From JAEXNA01 sp041676625 (lineage in GTDB: Bacteria > Vulcanimicrobiota > Xenobia > Xenobiales > JADMJV01), in contig JBAYRN010000016.1 in assembly GCA_041676625.1 (NCBI GenBank), positions 1 to 64,000 of the forward strand: 64,000 nucleotides of DNA, read 5' to 3'. The notes below the pieces were generated by a model. It made no database searches and had not been told where the DNA came from. It worked only from the letters and a program-made list of their open reading frames with translations. A program made the translations under genes and the position numbers. Shown one piece after another: positions 7,938 through 14,221 of the stretch (position 1 is the first letter of the stretch; every line of letters begins with the position of its first letter).

Positions 7938-9338
7938 TCAACGAAGGTCCAGACGCAGCACGATGGGATTGGAGGCTTGCCCCTGCGAATCGGTAGACTC
8001 GACGGTGAGGTCCAATTTGCTGCGTTGATCAAGCGATGAAGCATCCACCTGAATGTTGAAGTAGCCGTTGGCGTCTGCCCGTCCCTGGTCATCGAGGCGC
8101 CGGCCCTGAATTCCTAGGATGCCGGGAATGATGTTGATGTTCGAAACGGTGGTCACGCGCACATTCGAGTACGGAAGCGTTTGACCCTGAACGTTGAACA
8201 CCGGCGCTACCGTCATTCCGTCACGCAAGTTAGACAGCGAAAGTTGTACCGAGCCGGTGTTGCCCTGAGTGTCGACGTTGAAGCTCCATTGCTGTTGCAT
8301 GGAACGACCCTGAGAGTCCAGCGCATCCACGTATATCTGGTGCTGTCCCGCGGGCAAATTGTAGGGCGGAGTGTATCGAATCTGATTCGACTGTACGCTC
8401 GTGGAGCGGGTAACGTCTTGGCCATCCAGCAGCAAGCGAACAGTTTCGGTACGAACATTCCGGTCAAACTGGAGCGAGATGGGCGGACGGGCATTCGTCA
8501 CGGTACTGTTGGGAGCCGGTGTAAGGTTAAAGGAACTGCCGCTGTTCTGATTCTGATTCTGATTCTGATTCTGATTCTGATTGTTCTCGACGGCTCCGAA
8601 GGTCAAGGCTCGACTGGCCTCCATCTGGCTCTCCTTGCCGTTGCCCATTAGCCGCCCCACCACGTTGCCGCGATCAACACGCAGATTGTTGGGCACTGTG
8701 ACCGTCCCTTCGTAGCGCCCCGAGCGAACTTCCCGCATGGAAACACCCTGAAAGGCACCGGGAACGTCGAAAGAGCCCTGGCCATCGGGGTCACCGAGCA
8801 TAGTGACGGTCAACTGGTCTCCCGGACGCAGTGTCCCCGAGGCCGAGTGCAGTACGCTTTCGATGTTCATCCGAGCTTCCGGCCGGCTTACCGGCTGCTG
8901 GACAGGTTGATTGACGACCTCGGTTCCAGGACTGGTGATAGCCACGGTGCTGGAAGCAGACTGCCACTCCACGTTGGCTCCCAGAGCTTCCGAGATAAAT
9001 CGAAGCGGGACCAGGGTCCGCCCTCCGGAGGATGTCGCCGGCACGTCGAGATAGACGGTCCGTCCATCGACCATGGCGCTTCGACTTCCCAGTCGTAGTT
9101 CAATCTGAGTCCGCCCGCGGGTTGCTTTGATGCTGCGACTATCGGCCAGATAGACGACTTCTGCTCCCAAGCGCTCGAAGATCCCCCGCAACGGTACGAG
9201 AACTCGACCGTTTTGCATGACAGCCGGCTGGTCGAGGTACATGGGCTGTTGGTCTATCAGAACCTGAATGTTGCTCGCTGAAATGCCGGGCAACGCCAGG
9301 CAAGTGAGGAAGAAGATTGCATTGAATGTTTTTTTCAT
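7938..9338 (-). CDS. Secreted protein with copper-amine-oxidase-N ('stalk') domains and Ig-like modules
   Basis: 466 residues with a good start (CAGGAGCAATCTC-ATG) and a Sec signal peptide (MKKTFNAIFFLTCLALPGISA). Residues about 25-130 contain two copies of the Cu_amine_oxidN1 repeat (GRVLVPLRGIFERLGAEV and GRTLVPLRFISEALGANV), a fold that binds cell-wall or polysaccharide partners and has no catalytic role. Then come beta-sandwich modules and, near residue 255, a run of alternating Asn-Gln encoded by a hexanucleotide repeat. The C-terminus is two more Ig-like domains. A structural surface or periplasmic function is likely; no enzymatic motif is visible. Confidence 0.85.
   Translation of the reverse strand: MKKTFNAIFFLTCLALPGISASNIQVLIDQQPMYLDQPAVMQNGRVLVPLRGIFERLGAEVVYLADSRSIKATRGRTQIELRLGSRSAMVDGRTVYLDVPATSSGGRTLVPLRFISEALGANVEWQSASSTVAITSPGTEVVNQPVQQPVSRPEARMNIESVLHSASGTLRPGDQLTVTMLGDPDGQGSFDVPGAFQGVSMREVRSGRYEGTVTVPNNLRVDRGNVVGRLMGNGKESQMEASRALTFGAVENNQNQNQNQNQNQNSGSSFNLTPAPNSTVTNARPPISLQFDRNVRTETVRLLLDGQDVTRSTSVQSNQIRYTPPYNLPAGQHQIYVDALDSQGRSMQQQWSFNVDTQGNTGSVQLSLSNLRDGMTVAPVFNVQGQTLPYSNVRVTTVSNINIIPGILGIQGRRLDDQGRADANGYFNIQVDASSLDQRSKLDLTVESTDSQGQASNPIVLRLDLR
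8544..8583 (-). repeat. Hexanucleotide repeat coding for Asn-Gln
   Basis: About six copies of CAGAAT (read on the coding strand) inside the stalk-domain gene. The unit is a multiple of three, so copy-number change would lengthen or shorten the Asn-Gln linker without a frameshift. Confidence 0.85.
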
Positions 9339-9384
9339 GAGATTGCTCCTGGCGTTCGGCCATTCTCTCTATATATCGGGTAGG

Positions 9385-9759
9385 CTATTCTTGCTTTATC
9401 CAAGCCCAGGCCTTGCGAAGCATGGCCGGAGGGAAGCATTTCACGTCGCCTTTAGAAAACGGCTCACGTAAGATCTCCGTGGCCTCGGCCCAATCGTCTT
9501 CGGCAATCAGGGCCAGTCTTTCACACGCTTGAAAATGCCTATCTTGAAAGTTAAGTTGCCGCCACAGTTCGTCGGGTGCAAACCCTTTAAGCCCCTTAAG
9601 CTCCAGCAACAGACGAATAGTCGTGTATTCGGTAATCATACGATCGATTCTGGACAAAAACTTTTCATTGTGTTCGTCCATAAGCCGGCCTTGCAGTCGA
9701 ATCCCGATTGCCCGACCTTCACTGAGATTCAAAATGGTGGAGTGGACCGTTTGACCCAT
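9385..9759 (-). CDS. SpoIIAA-like (STAS-related) protein
   Basis: 124 residues with a near-perfect ribosome site (AAGGAGGCCGAA-ATG). The sequence fits the SpoIIAA-like family (PF11964): an N-terminal IGIRLQGRLMDEHNEKF segment, the LLLELKGLKGFAPDELWRQL core and the conserved C-terminal region IAEDDWAEATE ... MLRKAWAWI. Members are small cytoplasmic proteins found near stress genes; some bind lipid-like ligands and no enzymatic activity is established. The gene stands alone, with the motif at 9814-9832 in front and the response regulator further upstream, same strand. Confidence 0.8.
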   Translation of the reverse strand: MGQTVHSTILNLSEGRAIGIRLQGRLMDEHNEKFLSRIDRMITEYTTIRLLLELKGLKGFAPDELWRQLNFQDRHFQACERLALIAEDDWAEATEILREPFSKGDVKCFPPAMLRKAWAWIKQE

Positions 9760-9813
9760 TTCGGCCTCCTTGACCTTGATACCCCATTCTAGCCCCGGCG
9801 GGTTTGTCTAAGG

Positions 9814-9832
9814 AAGTGACCCCTATACTCAG
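9814..9832 (-). promoter_or_regulatory. GAGTAT-N5-GTCACTT element upstream of SpoIIAA-like gene
   Basis: Minus strand reads CTGAGTATAGGGGTCACTT, ending 55 bases before the ATG at 9759. It matches the right half-site plus extension seen at 33053 (GAGTATACACGTCACTT) and 23949 (GAGTATTACGGTCACTT). The left half-site of the palindrome is not present. Orientation agrees with the gene. Confidence 0.45.
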
Positions 9833-9880
9833 AACGTCTGCTCGAAGTACTTGAAAATTCCAATCGGAAAACGGTGCCGA

Positions 9881-10504
9881 TTACTGCAAGGCGCGTTCGC
9901 GGGCCCACACGACGGCTTCGGCTCGGGAGGCGACCCCTATTCGCAAATAGAGCCTGCTCACGTAGTTTCGCACGGTCTGCTCGGCCAGATGAAGTTCTTC
10001 GGCAATGATCTTGTTGTCGAGCCCCTGTCCGATGCGTCGTAGCACCTCTCGATCTCGACTACTGAGGGAATGGAGATCGGGGTCGGTCAGGCGATGGGAT
10101 AGCTTTCGAATCTTGTCCGAAACCGATTGGCTAAACCACACCGCGCCTTCATCGATGAGTTTGAGGGCTCTCATGAGATGCTCTATGGCTTCATCCTTCA
10201 AAAGATAGCCGCTCAACGTCAGGTGACTGAGCTCACGAAGATGAACATCGTCGTCAAAGGCCGTGAGAATGAGTACTTTCAGGTCGGGTTGGCTCTGCCG
10301 GGCTTGTTCGATCAAAGCTTGGGGAGACAATCCCGGCATGGACAAGTCGAGCAGAAGCAGGTCCGGCTTGTGGGCAAGGACCGCTCTTAAGGCTCCATCA
10401 CCATCGGCGGCCTCAGCCACAACCTCAAAAGAGTCGCTGGCGGCCAGCGTGGTACGGATTCCTTTACGGACGAGCGGATGATCGTCGGCTAGCACTATTC
10501 TCAT
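9881..10504 (-). CDS. NarL/FixJ-type response regulator (receiver + LuxR HTH)
   Basis: 207 residues, strong ribosome site AAAGGAGTCGACA-ATG. Receiver domain at residues 1-120 with acidic pocket D7-D8, phosphoacceptor D53 in LLLLDLSMPG, T/S in ILTAFDD and K in YLLKDEA. A LuxR-type helix-turn-helix follows at about 145-205 (SSRDREVLRRIGQGLDNKIIAEELHLAEQTVRNYVSRLYLRIG). Such regulators bind paired TACYxxx heptamers after phosphorylation by HisKA_3 kinases. A kinase of that class is encoded at 12346, and palindromes with the expected spacing occur through the window, so this is the best candidate regulator for them. That link is inference. Confidence 0.92.
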   Translation of the reverse strand: MRIVLADDHPLVRKGIRTTLAASDSFEVVAEAADGDGALRAVLAHKPDLLLLDLSMPGLSPQALIEQARQSQPDLKVLILTAFDDDVHLRELSHLTLSGYLLKDEAIEHLMRALKLIDEGAVWFSQSVSDKIRKLSHRLTDPDLHSLSSRDREVLRRIGQGLDNKIIAEELHLAEQTVRNYVSRLYLRIGVASRAEAVVWARERALQ

Positions 10505-10596
10505 TGTCGACTCCTTTCTTTTTTTAAGCCTTCAACAAGAAGAGTTCCTCATCTTTCCAGGTTCACCTTGATTCCGTCTGAACGCAAAACGGCCTC

Positions 10597-10615
10597 CGAC
10601 CATTTGTGATGGTCG
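10597..10615. terminator. Hairpin downstream of the GlsB-like gene, weak terminator
   Basis: Perfect 7-base stem CGACCAT / ATGGTCG with a 5-base loop, about 35 bases past the stop codon of the minus-strand gene at 10650. On that strand a short GTTTTG follows after seven bases, so termination would be weak at best. It also lies 93 bases upstream of the response regulator. Confidence 0.35.
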
Positions 10616-10649
10616 AAAGCTCTGTTAGGCGGTGAATGAAGGGGATATT

Positions 10650-10922
10650 TTAATCTAAGCGGCCACTCCCTAACATCCTTGAAAGAAGAGCGAATCCAAA
10701 AATCAATAGGGCGGACCCGAAGATGGCAGGCAACAGAGATACACCTGCCAGAGCAGGTCCCACCGGTCCTATCAGGCTAACCCCCAGCCAGGCCCCGATC
10801 ACACCGATGACCATGGCGGCCAAAAATCCGCCGGGAAGACGTCCGGGCACGATAGCGCTGGCGATGGCGGCGCAGATGGCAGCCACGATCAGAAATAAGA
10901 GGTAGACAACGATACTGTTCAT
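10650..10922 (-). CDS. GlsB/YeaQ/YmgE-family stress membrane protein
   Basis: 90 residues and three hydrophobic helices with the family's glycine pattern (AAICAAIASAIVPGRLPGGFLAAMVIGVIGAWLG is the typical central region). Length matches the family, known as transglycosylase-associated or general-stress membrane proteins; the biochemical activity is not established. Inner membrane. The upstream region, shared with the divergent csbD-like gene, holds two palindromic sites, which would suit joint stress control. Confidence 0.85.
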   Translation of the reverse strand: MNSIVVYLLFLIVAAICAAIASAIVPGRLPGGFLAAMVIGVIGAWLGVSLIGPVGPALAGVSLLPAIFGSALLIFGFALLSRMLGSGRLD

Positions 10923-11007
10923 ATGAAGACTCCTAGCGAGCGAGGCGATAGTCGCTCCCGCTGCTCATAGTCTAAGCAAACTACAGTCAGAACCGTAGAC
11001 TCCAGAA

Positions 11008-11023
11008 TACCCCGGGTGCGGTA
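11008..11023. promoter_or_regulatory. TACY-N8-RGTA palindrome (site C)
   Basis: TACCC-CGGGTG-CGGTA in the divergent region between the GlsB-like gene (start 10922) and the CsbD-like gene (start 11172). It matches TACY-N8-RGTA exactly. A second, shifted site lies 36 bases further right. Confidence 0.4.
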
Positions 11024-11058
11024 CCCCGGTACGTTCTCAAGCAGGTTCGATATATCGG

Positions 11059-11087
11059 TACTCGTGATTCGAGTATCAGCGTAACTA
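11059..11087 (+). promoter_or_regulatory. Palindrome TACTCG-N5-CGAGTA with GTAACT extension (site D)
   Basis: Perfect six-base dyad TACTCG-TGATT-CGAGTA at 11059-11075, one base wider than the other sites, followed by TCAGCGTAACTA. The segment CGAGTATCAGCGTAACT is nearly the same as CGGGTACCAGCGTAACT at 2867. It lies 85 bases upstream of the CsbD-like gene. Confidence 0.5.
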
Positions 11088-11171
11088 GCAGAAGCTCAAG
11101 CGAAGACCTACTGTGGAGATGGCGCGCTTTTACACGGTCGTGCCGCAAAAGTTTCCTTAAGGAGGTTCTTC

Positions 11172-11375
11172 GTGAACGAAGATATCGTAAAGGGCAAATG
11201 GGCCCGGTTCAAAGGCGAGATTCAAAGTCAGTGGGGCAAATTCACCGATGATGATCTCGATGTCATCAAGGGTGACAGCAAAAAAATCGTGGGGTTGCTC
11301 CAAGAGCGCTACGGCTATGCCAAAGAAGAAGCGCACAAGCATTTCGAGAATTTTCAGAAAGCCCGTAAGGACTAA
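11172..11375 (+). CDS. CsbD-family stress protein
   Basis: 67 residues, ribosome site AAGGAGGTTCTTC-GTG-A with the ATG-type start in MNEDIVKGKWARFKGEIQ. The two CsbD signatures, WxxxKGxxxxxWGxxTDDDL and GxxxxxxGxxQxxYGxxKEEA, are both present. These are small hydrophilic proteins induced by general stress in many bacteria; the molecular role is unknown. Its stop codon overlaps the next start (TAATG), so it is coupled to the YggT-like gene. Confidence 0.92.
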   Translation: MNEDIVKGKWARFKGEIQSQWGKFTDDDLDVIKGDSKKIVGLLQERYGYAKEEAHKHFENFQKARKD

Positions 11376-11803
11376 TGGAAAACCCTGGACATGTTGTTGA
11401 GAAAGAGGTTGTCCAGACTCCGGGCGGGACCTCCGAACGGGTCGAGGTCAGCTCCTCTCCGGCCACCTCCGGACAAAACCGTATGGGCAAAGTCCGGCGG
11501 GTTCAGAGCATCATCTGGTTCGTCTGCGGATTGGCCGAGGTGGCCATCTTGTTCAGGTTTACCCTGATGCTTCTGGGAGCCAACCCCCAGAGCGGCTTCG
11601 CGAATTTCGTCTACTCGGCGAGCTATCCGTTGGTCGCACCCTTTTTGGCACTATTCGGACGAGAACCGACCTACGGAAACAGCATCTTCGAGTTCTCCGA
11701 TCTGATAGCTGCCGTTACGTATCTGCTGGTCGCGACCGGCCTGGCTCGACTTACCACACTGGTCATGGCCCCCAACGATCCTTCCGGCGAGGCATACAAA
11801 TAG
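11375..11803 (+). CDS. YggT-like two-helix membrane protein
   Basis: 142 residues. A polar N-terminal 45 residues is followed by two hydrophobic segments (SIIWFVCGLAEVAILFRFTLMLLG and LIAAVTYLLVATGLARLTTLV) separated by NPQSGFANFVYSASYPLVAPFLALFG, the characteristic YggT loop. YggT-family proteins sit in the inner membrane and have been tied to osmotic adaptation and cell-shape control. It overlaps the csbD stop codon. A shorter paralogue of the same plan lies at 23515-23850. Confidence 0.8.
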   Translation: MENPGHVVEKEVVQTPGGTSERVEVSSSPATSGQNRMGKVRRVQSIIWFVCGLAEVAILFRFTLMLLGANPQSGFANFVYSASYPLVAPFLALFGREPTYGNSIFEFSDLIAAVTYLLVATGLARLTTLVMAPNDPSGEAYK

Positions 11804-11930
11804 AGAAGATTCCGGAACCGGATGCCATTCGGGCAGACGACAGGGAGCGACCATCATCGAACAACAACCGGACATAGCCATCGCATCGATTAGTCCCAAA
11901 GCGTCCCAGCCGCGCTCGGTCCGAGTACTG

Positions 11931-12293
11931 GTGGTCGAGGATAACAGACTGATTCGGCAGATGCTCAGCTCCCAGCTAGTCAGAGGGGGGGCTCAGGTGA
12001 AAACCGCTTTTGAGGGAAGGCAGGCACTGAAAGCCCTCGAATCCGAAGCGTTCGACATTGTCCTGATCGACATCAATATGCCTGTGATGAACGGCCTGGA
12101 AACGGACCGCGCCATCAGACTAAACCCTGAGAAATACCGACACCCGATCATCATCGCTCTCACTGCCACCAACGACAAATTGGCCAGGGAGGCTTGCTTC
12201 AAGGCGGGGATGGACGACTTTCTTTGTAAACCGGTGTTCTATCCGGTGCTCGTGCAAAGCCTGTCAGCCTGGTGCAAGAAGCTATCTCTCTAA
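11931..12293 (+). CDS. Receiver-only response regulator (start codon unusual)
   Basis: A CheY-like receiver: acidic pocket in VVEDN, phosphoacceptor in IVLIDINMPVMNG, T in IALTAT and K in FLCKPV. No output domain follows; the gene ends 53 bases before the histidine kinase, its probable partner. The GTG at 11931 is the first conventional start in frame but would cut off the first beta strand, because RVLV just upstream is clearly part of the fold. The frame is open further up, and an AGGGAGCG ribosome-like stretch precedes ATC ATC at about 11853. So either a rare ATC/ATT start or a frameshift near 11822 (ATG in another frame) must be considered. Confidence 0.8.
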   Translation: MVEDNRLIRQMLSSQLVRGGAQVKTAFEGRQALKALESEAFDIVLIDINMPVMNGLETDRAIRLNPEKYRHPIIIALTATNDKLAREACFKAGMDDFLCKPVFYPVLVQSLSAWCKKLSL

Positions 12294-12345
12294 AGGTGCT
12301 ATCAGACCAACCCTGAAGCCTTAAGGTTGGGGGACATCCAAAATC

Positions 12346-14220
12346 ATGACCAACGAATCGCCTCCCACTCGCAAACTGTCCGAACGAGTCATAGAGGCTC
12401 AAGAGGGCGAGAGAGCCAGCCTGTCCAGAGAGATCCACGACGGCATGCTCCAGTGCATCATCGCCGCTCGCATGCTGTTGGACGACGTCATTGCGAAAGT
12501 GCCGAGAGACGATTTGGTCTTTGAAGATCTGCTGTCGGTGGAGGAGTGTTTAGCCCAGGCCAATCGAGAAGGTCGCAGTCTGCTCACCGAATTGCGTCCG
12601 GCCGACTATGCGAGTCAAGGATTAGTGGAGTCGATCGCCTGCATGCTGGATCGAGTCCAAAGCGAGACGGATACGGTCTTCGAGTTTGCCCATGACGACA
12701 TTGCCGAAGAAGATCTCACTCTCTTGATTCGTAGCAATCTGTTTCGAGTGGTCCAAGAGTGTGTACGCAACGTTATCAAACATTCCGGTTCCTCTAGAGC
12801 AAAGATCGACATGGGACGAAATTCCGACGAGATCTGGGTCAGAGTCGAAGACTGGGGCTGCGGATTTGAGGTCAAAGGCAATTCGGTAATCAGCAACCAC
12901 ATAGGGCTTTCCTCCATCCGGGAGCGAGCCGAACTCTTGAACGGCCGGTTCTCAACCGCCAGTGAACTGGGTAAAGGCTCGACCATCGAGGTGAGAGTAC
13001 CCATCCGAAAAGGATTGGATACCGGTTTCCACAATCTGAGAACCAAGGCTCAAGCGCTCCTTGCTAAACGAAGCGCCGATCCTTTGGAAGAGGCCGTGGC
13101 CGAAGAGCTTAGCGCCTCGGAAATAGCCGCTTTGTTGCACGAGTTCGAAGTGCGCTGCCTGGAATTAGAGCTTCAAAACGACCAACTCCGGACCGTCCAG
13201 AGTGAGCTTGAAACCGTCCGCGACAAATATCGAAATTTGCATGAATACGCCCCATCGGGCTATCTCACGACCGATTCCAGCGGCCGCATCACCTCCGCCA
13301 ACCTCACCCTCTCCTCTATGCTGAAGTGTCCACGCCACCGCCTATTGTCGGCCACCTTCGAATCTCTGCTGGCTCACGACTCGAAAGAGTCCGGACTATC
13401 CGGCCAGGATTGCGAGATCAAAATGCTTCGGCCGGGATCGCCTGATTGGTTCTGGGCCAGATTGAAACATCGAGAGTCCCCGGGTGAGGGTTTCAGCTTG
13501 GCCGTCACCGACATAACCGCGGAGAGGAAAGCCGAGGAGAAACGACAACGACTGCAGCTTCAATTGGACATCTCCACCCGCAGACAACACTATTTACAAG
13601 AGACGGAATCGGCCTTTTTTCAATTAAACAAGCTAGTTCATGAGTTTGAGCGAGAAGTTGAGCAGCGTGTTCTGAACCCGGAATTCAAAAGCGACTTCGT
13701 CGAGGGCCTGAAAAAGGTCGCTGGGAGCGCATCAGCCTTAAAGGAGCTATCAATAAAGTTCTCCTGTAGGCCGTTGAAGCTGGACTCATTTTTGCTCGAG
13801 GTTATCCCCAAGCTCACCTCTCGGCTAGATTCCACGAGGTTGGCATATAGCCTGAGAGGCAAGGAGCAAAGCATATGTGCCAACCCTGTCTTGCTAGCGA
13901 CGCTGGTCGACGATTTGCTAAAAAACGCCTTCCAGGCTCTGCAATCAGAGCGTGATCGAGTCACGGTAAGCACGGGAAAGCTCAACGAAAAGACCGTCTA
14001 TCTGGAAATCGCCGATACCGGAGTGGGAATGGACGAGACTACTCGCAAGCAGATGTTCGAACCCTTCTTTACTACTCGAAAAGGCGCACGAGGTATGGGG
14101 TTGTATGAGGTGTTAAGAATCGTTCGCGGCCACCAGGGTGAAATCTCGGTGCTCAGCGAGCTGGGACGAGGAACCACGGTGCGAGTGGTGTTTCCTTTGA
14201 TGAGCGCGGAGAGCCCGTAG
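12346..14220 (+). CDS. Histidine kinase with two transmitter modules (HisKA_3-HATPase, PAS, second HATPase)
   Basis: 624 residues, no membrane helix, cytoplasmic. Residues about 10-225 form a complete NarL-type transmitter: phosphoacceptor H31 in LSREIHDGMLQ, then N-box (RVVQECVRNVIKHSG) and G-box (VEDWGCGF). A coiled region and a PAS domain follow (YAPSGYLTTDSSGRI, about 300-400). The last 230 residues are a second ATPase domain with N-box LLKNAFQAL, DTGVGM, FEPFFTT and GMGLYEV, as in NtrB-type kinases, but the usual HDFNN histidine motif is replaced by KLVHEFEREV, so the second phosphoacceptor is doubtful. Two different transmitter types in one chain is unusual. It sits between a single-domain receiver and a CheB-CheR fusion that starts one base after its stop. 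Confidence 0.88.
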   Translation: MTNESPPTRKLSERVIEAQEGERASLSREIHDGMLQCIIAARMLLDDVIAKVPRDDLVFEDLLSVEECLAQANREGRSLLTELRPADYASQGLVESIACMLDRVQSETDTVFEFAHDDIAEEDLTLLIRSNLFRVVQECVRNVIKHSGSSRAKIDMGRNSDEIWVRVEDWGCGFEVKGNSVISNHIGLSSIRERAELLNGRFSTASELGKGSTIEVRVPIRKGLDTGFHNLRTKAQALLAKRSADPLEEAVAEELSASEIAALLHEFEVRCLELELQNDQLRTVQSELETVRDKYRNLHEYAPSGYLTTDSSGRITSANLTLSSMLKCPRHRLLSATFESLLAHDSKESGLSGQDCEIKMLRPGSPDWFWARLKHRESPGEGFSLAVTDITAERKAEEKRQRLQLQLDISTRRQHYLQETESAFFQLNKLVHEFEREVEQRVLNPEFKSDFVEGLKKVAGSASALKELSIKFSCRPLKLDSFLLEVIPKLTSRLDSTRLAYSLRGKEQSICANPVLLATLVDDLLKNAFQALQSERDRVTVSTGKLNEKTVYLEIADTGVGMDETTRKQMFEPFFTTRKGARGMGLYEVLRIVRGHQGEISVLSELGRGTTVRVVFPLMSAESP

Positions 14221-14221
14221 A

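Noticed and set aside
12307..12330. CCAACC/GGTTGG inverted repeat before the kinase as terminator
   Set aside because: Six-base stem with a 12-base loop and no T run; more likely incidental or a leader structure.
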